Shown here one piece after another: positions 9,131 through 18,600 of a stretch of DNA of 64,000 bases. The position numbers and the translations under genes were made by a program. The notes beneath the pieces are model-generated. The model ran no database searches. It was given only the letters and a program-made list of their open reading frames with translations, and was not told where the DNA came from. Source of the stretch: Lachnospiraceae bacterium (GTDB taxonomy: Bacteria > Bacillota > Clostridia > Lachnospirales > Lachnospiraceae); the NCBI GenBank assembly GCA_910573755.1, contig CAJTBO010000001.1:1-64000 (forward strand). Reading direction: 5' to 3'. The number at the start of each line of letters is the position of its first letter. Positions within the stretch are counted from its first letter, which is position 1.

Positions 9131-9775
9131 CCTAACTCAACCACTACCGGCTAAAGCCGGTAGGTTCGGTTTGCTGCTAAAGCAGCCTAAAGTGTGCACC
9201 CTATAAGTTATTCCTTATCCTTTACACTTACCCTATCTCAAAGTTATCGGAATTGCTCTTCTCCTGCAAATCTTGATTCTGAATGTACGCTTTGATTATT
9301 TCATCTGTCACATTTCCACTGCTTGCTACAAAATATCCCCTTGCCCACAAATGTTGTCCCCAGATTTGCTTGTTCAATTCTTTATATTCCATTTGCAGTT
9401 TCCTTGACGTATTTCCTTTTATATATTGTACCAATTTACTTACTGACAGATGGGGCGGCACTGACACAAGCAGATGTATGTGGTCACTTCCTACATGCCC
9501 TGCCAGAATCTCCACCTCATTGCTTTGGCAGATCATTCGGATCAGCTCCCTTGTCCGCAATGCTATCTTCCCTATTATCACTGGCTTACGGTATTTTGTT
9601 ATCCACACTAAGTGATATTTGATATCATATGTGCAATGTGCTGACTTTCTGTAATTTTCCATTATTCTCACATCAAGTTTAGTATCCCTGTTTTCATTTT
9701 TTCTAAACTTGAAGCTATGGGGTTTACCTAAAGGATTCGCCTAAAGGCGAGGGTTTTAACCCCATTATACAGACA
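9131..9775 (-). mobile_element. IS200/IS605-family insertion sequence (tnpA only)
   Basis: A compact element of about 0.64 kb interrupts the acyltransferase gene just before its last conserved helix. It has no long terminal inverted repeats; instead each end has imperfect-palindrome hairpins, as in IS200/IS605 elements moved as single strands. At the right end are CTACCGGC-TAAA-GCCGGTAG (about 9141-9160) and GCTGCT-AA-AGCAGC; at the left end TCGCC-TAAA-GGCGA (about 9738-9751). All three loops share a TAAA/TAA core. No tnpB accessory gene is present. The exact ends cannot be fixed because this family leaves no target duplication. Confidence 0.85.
9228..9662 (-). CDS. tnpA: IS200/IS605 Y1-type transposase
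   Basis: The protein is about 144 residues, the normal size of TnpA, counting from the ATG at 9662 (a GTG three codons upstream is also possible). It opens with the family pattern YRKSAHCTYDIKYHLVWITK. The HUH motif is visible as HIH in GSDHIHLLVSVPP, and the catalytic tyrosine is likely the one in IKAYIQNQ near the C terminus. TnpA cuts and rejoins single-stranded DNA at the hairpin ends with a 5'-phosphotyrosine link. The frame is complete, so the element may still be active. Confidence 0.93.
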   Translation of the reverse strand: MENYRKSAHCTYDIKYHLVWITKYRKPVIIGKIALRTRELIRMICQSNEVEILAGHVGSDHIHLLVSVPPHLSVSKLVQYIKGNTSRKLQMEYKELNKQIWGQHLWARGYFVASSGNVTDEIIKAYIQNQDLQEKSNSDNFEIG

Positions 9776-10642
9776 ATAAAAAAGAAAATTCGATATCTTT
9801 TTTAACCTGATAATATACTGTGAGGCACAATAGCAAACATAAAAACTACAAAAAACAGAAATAAATTGAATTATAATATTATCAAATTGTCGCGTTGGCC
9901 AATTCATCGGAAGCTGATCCCTAAAATAATATTTCACCAAAATATATATCATCACAATAGATGCACAGCTCATAAAAAAATCATTAAACTTTTCTAATAC
10001 TCTATTACGTTTCAAAAAAACGCCCACTGCAAAAAAGAAACTTGCATACAATCCTAAGTCAAAGGAAAACGGGAAGTAAATCCCTTTTGATGACAAGCAA
10101 TACCCCCCCACTCCGATCAGTACAGCAACAGGAATATCATATTTAACATTATCGTTAACGCACTTCTGTATAGTTTTAAATAAAGTTTCTGCAAAAAATA
10201 GTGCTATTAAAAACCATGTCGCACCGCCCATTTCCGTGCAGGATAAGCCAAGGGAAAACAGCCTCTTTAATCCAATAAAAAATCCTGCGTATGTTCCCGT
10301 CTCTACATAAGAATAGAGATTCAGCTTTACCGTTAAAGCATAAAAACCTATAAAAAGAGTGTTGACCGTAAACATCGGGATAAGCAATGTTACAATCTTT
10401 TTCCAACAATAATCCATCCATGTATACTTTTCACCAGAATAGGTATATCCCGATAAAATAAAAAAGGCTGCCATATGAAATATATATATATTGAACAAAT
10501 GGAACACCAATATGCCCGATTACCATCAAAATAATACAGATTGCTTTTGCAATATCAACCCATAATTCTCTTTGTTGCATTTTTGAATCCGACACTATTA
10601 TTACCTTCCCTAATTTTGTAGACTTATTAAAATCCCCGTACA

Positions 10643-12730
10643 TTACATTTCATCTTGAATTTCTATAATAAATGGTTGCTGTTTTTCCATAATAAATATG
10701 CCATTTCCTTTAAAGTGAATTTCTATCGCCAGTTCCCCCGGTTTAGAATAAACATCTTCAGATATAAGAAAACTCCCAACCCCATCTTTGTTAATATACA
10801 TTTCCGAATAACACTTATTATTTATAAAAACATCATATACTCCCTCTGGTAATTCAGTTTGAAGCACTAATGCAGACTGCCCATCCTCCTGAACATTAAA
10901 TCCCTGACCACATATTATTTTATCCGGATAGGAACAATCAATCTTAATATCCACATGAATAGGGCATTGATATAATCCATACTGTCTTTTTTGGTACTCA
11001 CATGTTAGAGCAGGGCTTTCATCATATGTATCCGATGCTTGGTACAAAACTAATCCTTTTCTATCATATAAATCTTCATATGTACATCTCAAGCTTTCCG
11101 ATTCGATAATTTCCACATCATAATTTTCTACATTCGTCTTATCTGTTTCTTCAACTTTTGTTACTTTAAATGCTTTTACAGGTTCATCCGACATTCCTGT
11201 CCAAAATTCCATGTCTTTCTCTAAATGCCCCACTGGTACACCATCAATAATAAAATCCACATTTTCAAATGTAAATTGTTTCTTATACTCAACTACCAAC
11301 TTTCCAAATACACCTATTTTTTCATTGCTTTCATAATTCAATACAAATATACATCCAGCCAATAATGTTATCCCCATAAATAATTGTGTAATATTATTAT
11401 ACCATTTATATTTCAGCAACAAGATAAGTCCCTTAACCAAAGACATTACAATAATTAAAATATAAAAATAGTAAATATAGAAAACATCTCTCGTATTCAC
11501 TAGCTCAAGAAAATTTTCGCTTAATCCAAAAAATCGCCCTCTTGTCAAAATCTGCCCAGACAATACTAAAAATATTGTTTCCAGTACTTGATATATAAAA
11601 ATAATTCGCTTATTTTTCAATTCCATTATTTCATCTTTAATTATTATCCAGAATATAATAAATAATACAGGAATATAGATAATATATCTTCCTATAATAT
11701 AAGAAATCTCCGGATAATTATATGCTGACCGCCATGAATGTCTAATTGTTGCTATCATTAGCATAATCGATAACCCTGCAAAAAGCATACCAACAGATGA
11801 AATCCTTTGTCCTATCTTTCCTTTTAGACATTCTTTCCCTCCAAATACACAGGTTGGAAAAAGATACAACACACTTAAAGCCAAATATGATACATAGAGT
11901 ATAATCATTACTATTAATGACTGAAATGTCACATAGTCTTTTATACTTTCACTCCCAACACCACTAACAGTTAATCCTAATATTTTCGGCAAAACATCCC
12001 CGGATGAAATTCTATAACCAATCCACAGGCCATATACTATTATATAGCCTGCAAGTATCTGAAACCCTGTTTTTATTTTTTCTTTCTTCAGTTCAAAATA
12101 CCACCTCCCATTTTCATTGATTCCTAATAACCACAAAGCGGCAAATATCGGCAATATAACAATCGTAATATGTCTTGTTAAATGAAGTATTGCAAACAGA
12201 ACTCCAAGTCTAAAACATTGCGTTACTTTTATTTTTTCCTTAAATAAAGCTACCAAAAAAAAATATATACTCCACATAAGTACCGGATAATACATATTTT
12301 CGCTCATCATTTTACTACAATATTCATACTGCCAAGGCAATACAGATACCAGCAACACTCCCCAAAAGCATTTCTTTGGATCTGCAAATAATCTAATAAT
12401 TTTCCATACCGCAATAGTTCCAATCACTGATAAAACAATATTAATTATCTGTGTCGCGAAATAAAAGTTCTCCCACAAAAATGCAACAGATATGATCAAA
12501 GGGTATGCTGGCGGATAAATCCCATCTGTATAATATGTTGTATAAGAGTGCTCATAAAAAATCTCCGCCGCCCATCTTCTATAAAATAATTCATCGTCAA
12601 ATATAATAGGGCCTGGTCTCTTTTGAATACAAATAAGCTTAATCACTCCACATATTATGAGTAATAATACAAAAGCTATATACCACATATTTTCTTTTTT
12701 TCTAAAATCTATTTCCAACTTTTTCTTCAT
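10643..12730 (-). CDS. GT-C membrane glycosyltransferase (PMT_2/ArnT-like)
   Basis: This 695-residue protein has one N-terminal helix, then an outer loop with FDDELFYRRWAAEIF and YTDGIYPPAYPL. That is the acidic pair and PPAYP pattern of PMT_2/GT39-GT83-like enzymes. About ten more helices reach residue 470. The last 220 residues are soluble and beta-rich, with no helices, and probably lie outside the membrane. Enzymes of this class transfer a sugar from undecaprenyl phosphate to an exported glycan. AGGAAAAT precedes the ATG. Its stop overlaps an ATG at the head of the broken acyltransferase gene. Confidence 0.8.
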   Translation of the reverse strand: MKKKLEIDFRKKENMWYIAFVLLLIICGVIKLICIQKRPGPIIFDDELFYRRWAAEIFYEHSYTTYYTDGIYPPAYPLIISVAFLWENFYFATQIINIVLSVIGTIAVWKIIRLFADPKKCFWGVLLVSVLPWQYEYCSKMMSENMYYPVLMWSIYFFLVALFKEKIKVTQCFRLGVLFAILHLTRHITIVILPIFAALWLLGINENGRWYFELKKEKIKTGFQILAGYIIVYGLWIGYRISSGDVLPKILGLTVSGVGSESIKDYVTFQSLIVMIILYVSYLALSVLYLFPTCVFGGKECLKGKIGQRISSVGMLFAGLSIMLMIATIRHSWRSAYNYPEISYIIGRYIIYIPVLFIIFWIIIKDEIMELKNKRIIFIYQVLETIFLVLSGQILTRGRFFGLSENFLELVNTRDVFYIYYFYILIIVMSLVKGLILLLKYKWYNNITQLFMGITLLAGCIFVLNYESNEKIGVFGKLVVEYKKQFTFENVDFIIDGVPVGHLEKDMEFWTGMSDEPVKAFKVTKVEETDKTNVENYDVEIIESESLRCTYEDLYDRKGLVLYQASDTYDESPALTCEYQKRQYGLYQCPIHVDIKIDCSYPDKIICGQGFNVQEDGQSALVLQTELPEGVYDVFINNKCYSEMYINKDGVGSFLISEDVYSKPGELAIEIHFKGNGIFIMEKQQPFIIEIQDEM

Positions 12731-12786
12731 ATTTTCCTAATTAGCTCTCCATATTTTTAATCTGAATATAAATCAAATTCTATATC

Positions 12787-13197
12787 TCATGCATTATTTT
12801 TTTCTCCATAAAATACATACTTTTTACTCAAGATATAATTTAAAATAATAACAGCTACTGCCATTACACACTTAGCTATAAATGTATCTATCCCAACGAT
12901 CTCAGTCCAAAATATAACACCTATAAAATCAACTAAAAGTGTAACGCCACGAGCAATAATGAACAAACCTAATTCTTTTAATAAATTCCCTAATCCTATA
13001 TAAACCGTTTTAAAAACAAATAATTTATTAGTTACATAACAAAAAACCTTAACCAAAATTAATGTTATAATATTCGAAACTCTATAATCAATACCCAACA
13101 TAACCAGAATTTGAAAAAGTCCAATATTCAGTATGGCACTTAATATTCCCCAAATTATATACCGTATTATTTCTTGTCTTTGCTTTAAATTTTTCAT
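12787..13197 (-). CDS. GtrA family membrane protein
   Basis: Starting at the ATG at 13197, which overlaps the TGA of the methyltransferase by one base, the product has 136 residues and four membrane helices. The marks RYIIWGILSAILNIGLF, VFCYVTNKLFVF and the ending NYILSKKYVF are those of the GtrA/DPMS_flippase-like family. GtrA proteins are proposed to move undecaprenyl-phosphate-linked glucose or similar sugars across the membrane, in partnership with a GtrB-type GT2. Such a GT2 with membrane helices lies at 14561-15559, and GT-C acceptors lie on the other side, so a GtrA/GtrB/GT-C set is present. Confidence 0.9.
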   Translation of the reverse strand: MKNLKQRQEIIRYIIWGILSAILNIGLFQILVMLGIDYRVSNIITLILVKVFCYVTNKLFVFKTVYIGLGNLLKELGLFIIARGVTLLVDFIGVIFWTEIVGIDTFIAKCVMAVAVIILNYILSKKYVFYGEKNNA

Positions 13198-13807
13198 CAA
13201 TATTTCTTCAAAAGAACCATTGTCCATGGGAATGGCCTTTTTACCTTTACAATCTTCATTTCATCATTTTTCAAAAAACGAATGAAATTATAACTCCCCC
13301 AATGTTGTATATGTCCTGGTGTATTACCAAAATCACTCCAATATTTTCCACGCAATATATTTAATATTCTCCATATTGGCTCTCTTGGAACGCTTAGGAT
13401 CAAATAATTACTTGTCGCATTAATAAGGTTTTCCAATGCCTTTCGAGGATTCTCCAAATGTTCTAATACCTCAGAACATACGACCAATTCATACCCCCCC
13501 GAGTATTCAACTCATATATATTCCCTATTGAAAATTCTATTTCCGTATTTTTGTTCCTGGCTCTCTGTATTATCCTCTTTGATATATCAAATGCTTCTAT
13601 TCTACATAATTTCCCATAATATTTCCAGATATAGTTGCTAATCTCTCCTTCTCCGCATCCCGCTTCCAAAATAGTTTTTACGCCTTCAGTCTGTTGCAAC
13701 AATTCTTTAAAATCCCCCAAAAATTTATTCATCATCCATTTTACAATTGGATTTGTTGAGTGATATTTGTCATAATAATTTCCTTCGGGTTGGTAATCTG
13801 TTTTCAT
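13197..13807 (-). pseudogene. class I SAM methyltransferase, frame broken at a G7 run (possibly phase-variable)
   Basis: The first 106 residues give a methyltransferase N half with the SAM loop ILEAGCGEGEISNYI and the acidic IEAFDIS strand. At the G7 run 13494-13500 the frame ends as NTRGGMNW. In another frame it continues as GGYELVVCSEVLEHLENPR, the expected motif IV/post region, and runs to a normal stop at 13197. One more G (eight) or two fewer (five) restores a protein of about 203 residues. The break is therefore exactly at the homopolymer, and the rest of both halves is undamaged, which fits reversible slippage or a miscalled base better than old decay. The target is probably a sugar hydroxyl or lipid carrier. 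Confidence 0.85.
13494..13500 (-). repeat. G7 homopolymer at a frameshift
   Basis: Seven G on the coding strand sit exactly at the frame break of the methyltransferase gene. Eight or five G would join the two halves. Confidence 0.9.
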
Positions 13808-13854
13808 TTTCTTTATGCCCTCTCTTCTAAATAAGCTCCTTATAATAAACCAAG

Positions 13855-14574
13855 CTACACCTTTTGTATTACAATAAGTTCAGATAAGCCAAAATGCGGA
13901 GGGAAAATTTTTTCTATCGGCTCAAGAATTGATGCCGCAATATTATATATTTTCCCACTGTACACATTTAAATCAGAAGAAAAACTTTCACTTGTATTCT
14001 TCTTTATTTTTCCTTTTAAATAATAAGGAATGATTCCCAATACATTAAAATAGCCATTATGTACTACATTATATTTATGCTTTTGAGCCATTTTTTTCAG
14101 TACCCCCCCATCATATCTTCTATAATGAGAGACATTTGTATCCATCTGACAAAATAATTTTTGAAATGCCGGAACCATAATTATCAAATATCCATTTTTA
14201 CATAATAACTCATACATACGCACCATTGCCAATTCATCATCTTTCAAATGTTCTAAAACATTAATACATAATACTGTATCAAAAGAGTTATAATATCCTA
14301 TCAAGTCGTCTTTCAAAATATCTATTTTTCGTGCTGAAAACGCAGAAAACTCGCTAAAAACTTCATTCATATAATCAACCTGCTTTTGAAAAATATCAGT
14401 TGCAACCACTTTTTCCGCTTGAGGCAGATAATAAGAAACCATTCTCCCAATCCCTGCACCAACATCAAAAATATGCTTGCCAATATAATCGGAATAAGCA
14501 TGGTACATCCAGTCTGAATACCTGTTTACATATTTCCATTTAGACAAATTATTTGATAATTCATTTTGCTGCAT
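13855..14574 (-). CDS. class I SAM-dependent methyltransferase
   Basis: The 239-residue product starts at the ATG at 14574, with GGAG six bases before it, and overlaps the end of the GT2 gene by 14 bases. It carries the SAM-binding loop FDVGAGIGRMVSYYL, the acidic VVATDIF strand and the NVLEHLKDD motif of Methyltransf_11/25 proteins, then a partly hydrophobic C-terminal third. The sequence MDTNVSHYRRYDGG resembles methyltransferases found beside GtrB-like GT2 genes. It likely methylates a glycan or lipid-carrier intermediate. A G7 run (14103-14109) encodes Gly-Gly in RYDGGVL, in frame, so a one-base slip would remove the last 80 residues. Confidence 0.88.
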   Translation of the reverse strand: MQQNELSNNLSKWKYVNRYSDWMYHAYSDYIGKHIFDVGAGIGRMVSYYLPQAEKVVATDIFQKQVDYMNEVFSEFSAFSARKIDILKDDLIGYYNSFDTVLCINVLEHLKDDELAMVRMYELLCKNGYLIIMVPAFQKLFCQMDTNVSHYRRYDGGVLKKMAQKHKYNVVHNGYFNVLGIIPYYLKGKIKKNTSESFSSDLNVYSGKIYNIAASILEPIEKIFPPHFGLSELIVIQKV

Positions 14575-15559
14575 ACTTTGCTCCATTTTCAGTTTTTTCT
14601 TTTTTAGTGGGAACCAGAGTTAAGTCATACTCTATTCTTTTTATTCTGTATTGTATATCTTGTAAAATTTTTCGATTAGCAGCAATAATATCCGCCTGTA
14701 GACCAATTATTATAGTCATAAAACCCATCAATATGAGAATACTGGCAAGAATAAGCGATTGGATGTGCCCCCCCGCATCTCCCATACATATAAAAATTAT
14801 ATAACGTATTCCCAGAACAATACCTGCAATAAGAGGTATTGCCCCTACTACCGCAAAAAATCTTAATGGTTTATACATCATAAATGCACGTATGATCGTA
14901 GCTGAAGAACGTTTAACATATCCCCACATACTATGAAAAAGCCTTGATGGGCGCAACTCGGCATTTGTTTTAATCGGAACAGAAGACATCGCTATTTTTT
15001 CTCTGCCCGCCTGCACAATTGTCTCTAAAGTATAAGTATATTCATTAAAAACATTTAATTGCATAGCCGCGTCACGACTATATGCACGAAAACCGCTAGG
15101 TGCATCAGGAATATCCGTATTTGACGCTTTTCGCACCGTCCAGCTTCCTAAATGCTGTAACTTCTTTTTAAGAAAAGAAAAATGTTGTGTCTGATCAATA
15201 GGTCTCGTTCCTATGACAATATCATATTTTTCTTCTAAAATAGGAATAACCAATTTTTCTATGTCTTTACCACTATATTGATTATCTGCATCTGTATTTA
15301 CGATAATATCGGCACCATTGCGCAGACAAGCATCAATACCAGCCATAAATCCATAAGCCAACCCTTTATTTGATTTAAAATTCACCACATAATCAATTCC
15401 CCAATCACGAGCAACCTTCACAGTTTCATCTGTGCTTCCATCATTAATAATAAGATATTCTATTTCATCTATTCCTTTAATATGTTGCGGTAAATCATTT
15501 AAAGCTATTTCTAATGTTTCTGCTTCATTATAGCATGGTATCTGAATAATTAGTTTCAT
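14561..15559 (-). CDS. GT2 glycosyltransferase with C-terminal membrane helices (GtrB-like)
   Basis: In 332 residues the protein shows a GT2 domain (LIIQIPCYNEAETL, LIINDGSTDET, the DAD motif in VNTDADNQYSG and the GFRAYSRDAAM acceptor loop). Two membrane helices then follow near residues 235-295, and a charged tail ends it. This is the layout of undecaprenyl-phosphate glucose/mannose synthases such as GtrB. With GtrA downstream it would make and flip a lipid-phosphate sugar for GT-C enzymes. A G7 run (14768-14774) lies between the two helices, in frame; slippage there would delete the second helix. Gene order ties it tightly to the two methyltransferase genes. Confidence 0.9.
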   Translation of the reverse strand: MKLIIQIPCYNEAETLEIALNDLPQHIKGIDEIEYLIINDGSTDETVKVARDWGIDYVVNFKSNKGLAYGFMAGIDACLRNGADIIVNTDADNQYSGKDIEKLVIPILEEKYDIVIGTRPIDQTQHFSFLKKKLQHLGSWTVRKASNTDIPDAPSGFRAYSRDAAMQLNVFNEYTYTLETIVQAGREKIAMSSVPIKTNAELRPSRLFHSMWGYVKRSSATIIRAFMMYKPLRFFAVVGAIPLIAGIVLGIRYIIFICMGDAGGHIQSLILASILILMGFMTIIIGLQADIIAANRKILQDIQYRIKRIEYDLTLVPTKKEKTENGAKYAAK

Positions 15560-15602
15560 ATTGGCACTCCTATTTTTTATCTATCGCCTCTCTTATCCTT
15601 CT

Positions 15603-18600
15603 TTATTTCTTCGTCTTAGTATCATTCAGTTCTTCCCCCATACCCTCATTTGTCCACCAGTCCACTCCCGGCCTGTATTTCGGCTCTTTCCACTTCTTAT
15701 TCCATTTAGTCTCAAAATATTTTCTGTTAGTCTCAAAAATATGTTTATATTCTTCATCCCTCAGTTTTTTAAAAGTCCCATTATTTACATGATGTATAAA
15801 TGCATCTTCTACGATGGCAATATCATATCCTGCTGACTTAACTGTTGCCAAATAGTCATCATCCTCAAACATTCCTACCTTATATGCCTCATCCAGCATT
15901 CCTATTTCATCTATCACCTTCCTGCGGATCAATGTGGCAAATAAAGGCATACTTTCCGTTTCCCTGTATTCTTCATTCATCTTCTCAGTAGTTACTTTAT
16001 ATGCAAATTCATTCATTTCTTCCACATTGTGATAATATACCTGAATTTTCGACTCATTCCCTATGGAATTCGTCACCGGATTACACATTCCAAGTTTAGA
16101 ATCCGCCTCCAGATGTTTCACCATCGCAGTCATCCATCCCCTGGTCACTACGGTATCATTATTCAGCAGTAAGACGTAATCGCCCTTTGCCTCACGGATC
16201 CCGATATTATTGCCGCCGGCAAACCCATAATTCACATCATTTAAAATAACTTTCAGATTATAAATATTCTTTTGTTCTAATTCCTTTAAATATTCAACCG
16301 TTCCATCAGTCGACTGGTTGTCCACAATAATCAGTTCGTAATTTGCATATGCAGTTTTCTTTAAAATACTATTAATGCATTGTTTATTGTAAGCTATATT
16401 ATTATAAGTCAAAACAACAACGCTTACCATAGGAACTCTGGATATATACGCCTTTTTAAAGCAGCTATACCTTTCCTGCCAGTCATTTTTTCTCGCAAAA
16501 TCCACACATTCCTGTTCAGATTTCAATATGTCTCCACCCTTAAGACAAAGCCCAACATACTCTGCGAATTTCTTATTATCATTGGACATATAAACATACT
16601 CATCCTTGTAAGGCATCAACTCCGGTATCTCTGTTGCAACTATCTTTTTTCCTGCGCTTAAGTATTCATAAAATTTTACCGGATTAGTAGCTTTTATCAA
16701 ATCAGTTGATGCGTCAAACGGAATCAGGCACACATCAAAATCAGCTAAATATTGAGGTAATTCTTTATAACTCTTTTCCCCTAACAATTTAATGTTTTTA
16801 TATTTTTCCAGTTTCTCCTGATATTCTGTCACCTCTCCCACAATTACTATATCACAATCTGAAAATCTCTCCGCCACATAACAGACTTTTTCCCACGCAA
16901 ACCAGTGCGCTACGGCACCATAATACCCTATTGTCTTTTTTTCCTTGTCTTCACTGCTTATCCCGAATGCCTGATAAAAATGTTCTGTTTCCGTGCCATT
17001 ACGGATAAGTTCAATCTTATCAGCATCTGTATACTGAACAGCTATTTCATACAAAAACTGTGAACTTGCAACCACCAGATCGCTTTCTCTTAACAACCGG
17101 ATACAATTGCCTTTCAAAAAATCTTCTGACGTTCCAATAAACCCTGTATAATCATCCATATAATCTGTGACGATCTTAAAACCATACATCTTCCTGAGAT
17201 ACTCTGCTCCATACACCCAGTTTGGATAATCAACTATCACTACTGCGTCACGAATTGCCTGACTGTTAGCCAGATTTGACAGATGTTTCTCCATCCAATC
17301 TGATGCCGCCTCTCCATTCATATTATAGATTGCAGAATAATCAGTGCTTGCAAAGTCAATAACATATAAGTTTTCCTCTTCCTTCATTATCGTATCAGGT
17401 CTTGTAAAATTTGCATTCACATAAAATACTCTGTGTCCATCTACCGCAAATCTTGATGCCAAATGCTGCGGTCTTTGAAATCTGAAATTATAATCAATTA
17501 CAGATAAAATTATGACATCATGCACTGTATAATCATTTTGTAAATTTTTTTCTGTCTCTATTGTCAAGCCAAGACTATCTTTTAAACTGCTTCGAAAGCT
17601 TACTCCCCTTGAGCAGGAATAGGCCTTACCCAATATACTTCTGACTAACGCCCATGGATTATATACTGTTTCCTCCTCAGCCCGATAACCTTTTTTCTTT
17701 ATTACTCCATCAATTAGCCATTTCTTAAACTCCTGTCTTTCCTCACCACCTCCATGAATCAACTGCCCTTTTAACCGTTGAATAAAATGATTTATTCGCA
17801 TCAATTTTCTTCGCGAAAAGTCATTACACATATTCTGTGCCTGTATAATATAAGTATCTTTTTGTTGTAAAACCTCCTCCGCAATTTGCAATTTTTGTTG
17901 AACAACCTTCTCCGTAATTTTTAACTTTTCTACTATTTCATCTATTTTTTCATCACGTTCCGCTTTCTCTCTGTACAATTCATTAATTGTTTCTGCAAAG
18001 AATCGAACTTGTTCACTGCTACTAAGTTTTGACCATATTTCTAATTTCTTTTGCTCTTCGATTCTGCTCTGAATTCGCCTATCCTTAATTAGATCTTCTG
18101 GTGGAAAGTAATTAGGTGGAATAACCAGACTGTCATAATCAAACTGCTTCTGGCTTTTCAACACCTCTATATAATCATTAATATAATCATATCGAATAAA
18201 AGAACGACAGTTTTTGCAATATTCCGGTAACATATCATAATGGAACATTGCTTCTCTTAGGAGTTGGTATTCCTTTCCATTCCATACTTCATCGACATCT
18301 TTATTACAAATATTGGTTATTGTCCCAAAACTTGCACAACAGGGAGAAACATCTTCATTCGGCTGAAGCATAAAAACACAATAAGGATTTGTACAATACG
18401 GTAAGGCTAGTTTCTTATCTTCACTATCCCTATTACTTTTCGCTTCTTCATGTACGACCCTTGTAGATGTATCATACATATTTAACTCATCATAGTCTAA
18501 ATATGGTATAATATTCTTCATCTTCATCAATCGTAAAAATATATCCTGTTTATCATATAGTTCTCCATCTTCCATCTGCGGCCACGTAATTACATTTATA

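Larger units (their letters stand above)
8860..10595 (-). pseudogene. acyltransferase family 3 gene, frameshifted and split by an IS200/IS605 element
   Basis: Three pieces rebuild one membrane O-acyltransferase. The N-terminal piece begins at a GTG (10595, AAGG upstream) with ELWVDIAKAICIILMVIGHIG, the family's first helix and catalytic His. At about 10505 the frame shifts, and the next piece continues FNIYIFHMAAFFILSGYTY through many helices to 9770. After the inserted element the last piece (9130-8860) resumes at LGQHTYTVLAFHF, the final conserved helix, and ends normally. One extra T (or two lost) in a short T run near 10500 explains the shift. A G7 run (10103-10109) keeps frame. The protein cannot be made. 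It would have acylated a sugar or lipid, possibly with acetyl or succinyl groups. Confidence 0.88.

Noticed and set aside
8860-9144. Separate 94-residue membrane protein gene
   Set aside because: Its sequence is the last helix of the acyltransferase cut off by the IS element; it has no start signal of its own.
10176-10421. 81-residue reading frame inside the acyltransferase pseudogene
   Set aside because: It overlaps the clear membrane-helix frame and has no ribosome site or sensible composition.
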